A DNA stretch of 7,090 nucleotides from Candidatus Sulfotelmatobacter sp. (GTDB lineage: Bacteria > Acidobacteriota > Terriglobia > Terriglobales > Acidobacteriaceae), in assembly GCA_030044775.1 (NCBI GenBank), contig JASICF010000362.1:1-7090 (forward strand). The letters are read 5' to 3'. The notes below the pieces were generated by a model. The model was given only the letters and a program-made list of their open reading frames with translations. It was not told the origin of the DNA and did no database searches. Position 1 is the first letter of the stretch. Every line of letters begins with the position of its first letter. Positions 6,339 to 7,090 of the stretch are shown here, in pieces. The position numbers and the translations under genes were made by a program.

Positions 6339-7090
6339 GTGAAGCTTCGTCACTTCGGATTGTTGGCGCTGATTGCCGCCTTGTCGTTTCCAGGCTTGGC
6401 GTCCGATCGGTTCGCCGTAATCTCCGGATACGTGCGTGACGCGGCGGGCTCTCCGCAGATAGGTGCGGTGGTGCAGATTGGTGCGCCGTCGCGAAAGGTT
6501 ACGGTATTTACCGACAGTAGCGGTTTCTTCTCCGCTCCTGGTCTGCTGCCCGGAATTTACTCGATCGAGGTTTCGGCTCCCGCATTTCTTCCCGCAATCT
6601 TCGAGAAGGTCGGCCTGTTGCCCGGCGGTGAGATTCGCCTGAAGGTAACGCTGAACACCTTGCTGAACGCGGCGGATCTACAGCCGCGACGAGCAAACGC
6701 AGAGGGCGATGACTGGAAGTGGACGCTCCGCTCTGCGGCAAACCGCCCCGTTCTGCGCGTTCTCGACAATCCTGTTCCCGATGAACAGCAGAGTCACGAC
6801 TTGAAAGCCAGTCTTGCCTTCTTGGCAGGCTCGGCCGCCGAGGGCTACGGCAGCGGGTCGGACGTCAGCACCACCTTCTCCGTTGAGCGATCCGTTTTCT
6901 CGGCGGATCGAATGGGCTTGAGCGGCAGCGTGGCTTATGGGGATGGGATGCCTACCGCCATCTTGCGGGCTTCGTATGCGCATAGTCTGCCCGACGGCTC
7001 GGGGCCATCCCTGGCCCTTGCGGCGCGGCGATTGGCGCCGTCCGACCCTTATCTCGGCAACGCAACGCTCCAGTCGCTGGCGCTAAACTC
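6339..7090 (+). CDS. Carboxypeptidase-regulatory-like domain protein with probable outer-membrane beta-barrel (3'-truncated)
   Basis: This frame stays open for 250 codons to the window edge. It starts at the GTG at 6339, preceded by GGGGG (6329-6333) five bases upstream. Residues 1-22 form a good signal peptide (MKLRHF, then a hydrophobic core LLALIAALSFPG, cleavage near LAS), which supports the GTG start. A carboxypeptidase-regulatory-like beta-sandwich covers about 27-107 (SGYVRDAAGSP, TDSSGFFSAPGLLPGIYSIEV). Such domains commonly precede outer-membrane barrels in Acidobacteriota and Bacteroidota. A polar linker covers about 108-152. From about 153 on there are short strands with alternating hydrophobic and polar residues (about 153-163, 174-186, 192-200, 205-215 and 222-231), separated by Gly/Asp/Ser-rich turns, as in a porin-like barrel. 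I see no TonB plug motif. It is probably co-transcribed with the GWxTD gene. The export signal and first domain are fairly certain; the barrel is an inference from strand pattern. Confidence 0.8.
   Translation, partial: MKLRHFGLLALIAALSFPGLASDRFAVISGYVRDAAGSPQIGAVVQIGAPSRKVTVFTDSSGFFSAPGLLPGIYSIEVSAPAFLPAIFEKVGLLPGGEIRLKVTLNTLLNAADLQPRRANAEGDDWKWTLRSAANRPVLRVLDNPVPDEQQSHDLKASLAFLAGSAAEGYGSGSDVSTTFSVERSVFSADRMGLSGSVAYGDGMPTAILRASYAHSLPDGSGPSLALAARRLAPSDPYLGNATLQSLALN

Overview
The window looks like a bacterial chromosome segment of moderate GC content. It probably comes from Acidobacteriota (Terriglobia-like). This placement is an inference from the gene content: a secreted GWxTD-domain protein followed by a carboxypeptidase-regulatory-like/outer-membrane barrel protein, next to a MacA/ATPase transporter pair. 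No rRNA or other taxonomic marker is present. I see no mobile element, CRISPR array, tRNA or rRNA.

Layout, left to right. (1) Positions 1-1814, plus strand: the 3' part of a membrane-bound diguanylate cyclase with the order MHYT (cut by the window edge), PAS, coiled coil, GAF, GGEEF. It makes cyclic di-GMP. (2) Positions 1831-4128, minus strand, convergent with the cyclase and only 16 bp from its stop codon: a MacA/HlyD-type periplasmic adaptor (4128 to 2743), then a MacB/LolD-type ABC ATPase (2583 to 1831). The FtsX/MacB-type permease expected with them is absent from this unit. (3) Positions 4129-4549: a 421-bp divergent control region. It has an extended -10 promoter candidate facing left, a sigma70-like promoter candidate facing right, an A-tract, a short direct repeat, an inverted repeat and a leader hairpin. 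(4) Positions 4550-6310, plus strand: a secreted protein with a GWxTD domain and two C-terminal beta-sandwich-like repeats. (5) Positions 6339 to beyond 7090, plus strand: a GTG-started secreted protein with a carboxypeptidase-regulatory-like domain and what looks like the start of an outer-membrane beta-barrel. It runs off the window.

The genes form three transcription units. The GWxTD gene and the barrel gene are 28 bp apart on the same strand with no evident terminator between them, so they are probably co-transcribed and may act together at the cell envelope. The adaptor and ATPase would need a permease encoded elsewhere to make a tripartite efflux or lipid-extraction pump. The cyclase is a separate signalling gene that happens to end against the transporter unit.

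I do not see a clearly new system. The best candidate for under-described biology is the GWxTD/plug-less barrel pair. After it come the permease-less transporter pair and the cysteine-rich GAF domain of the cyclase.
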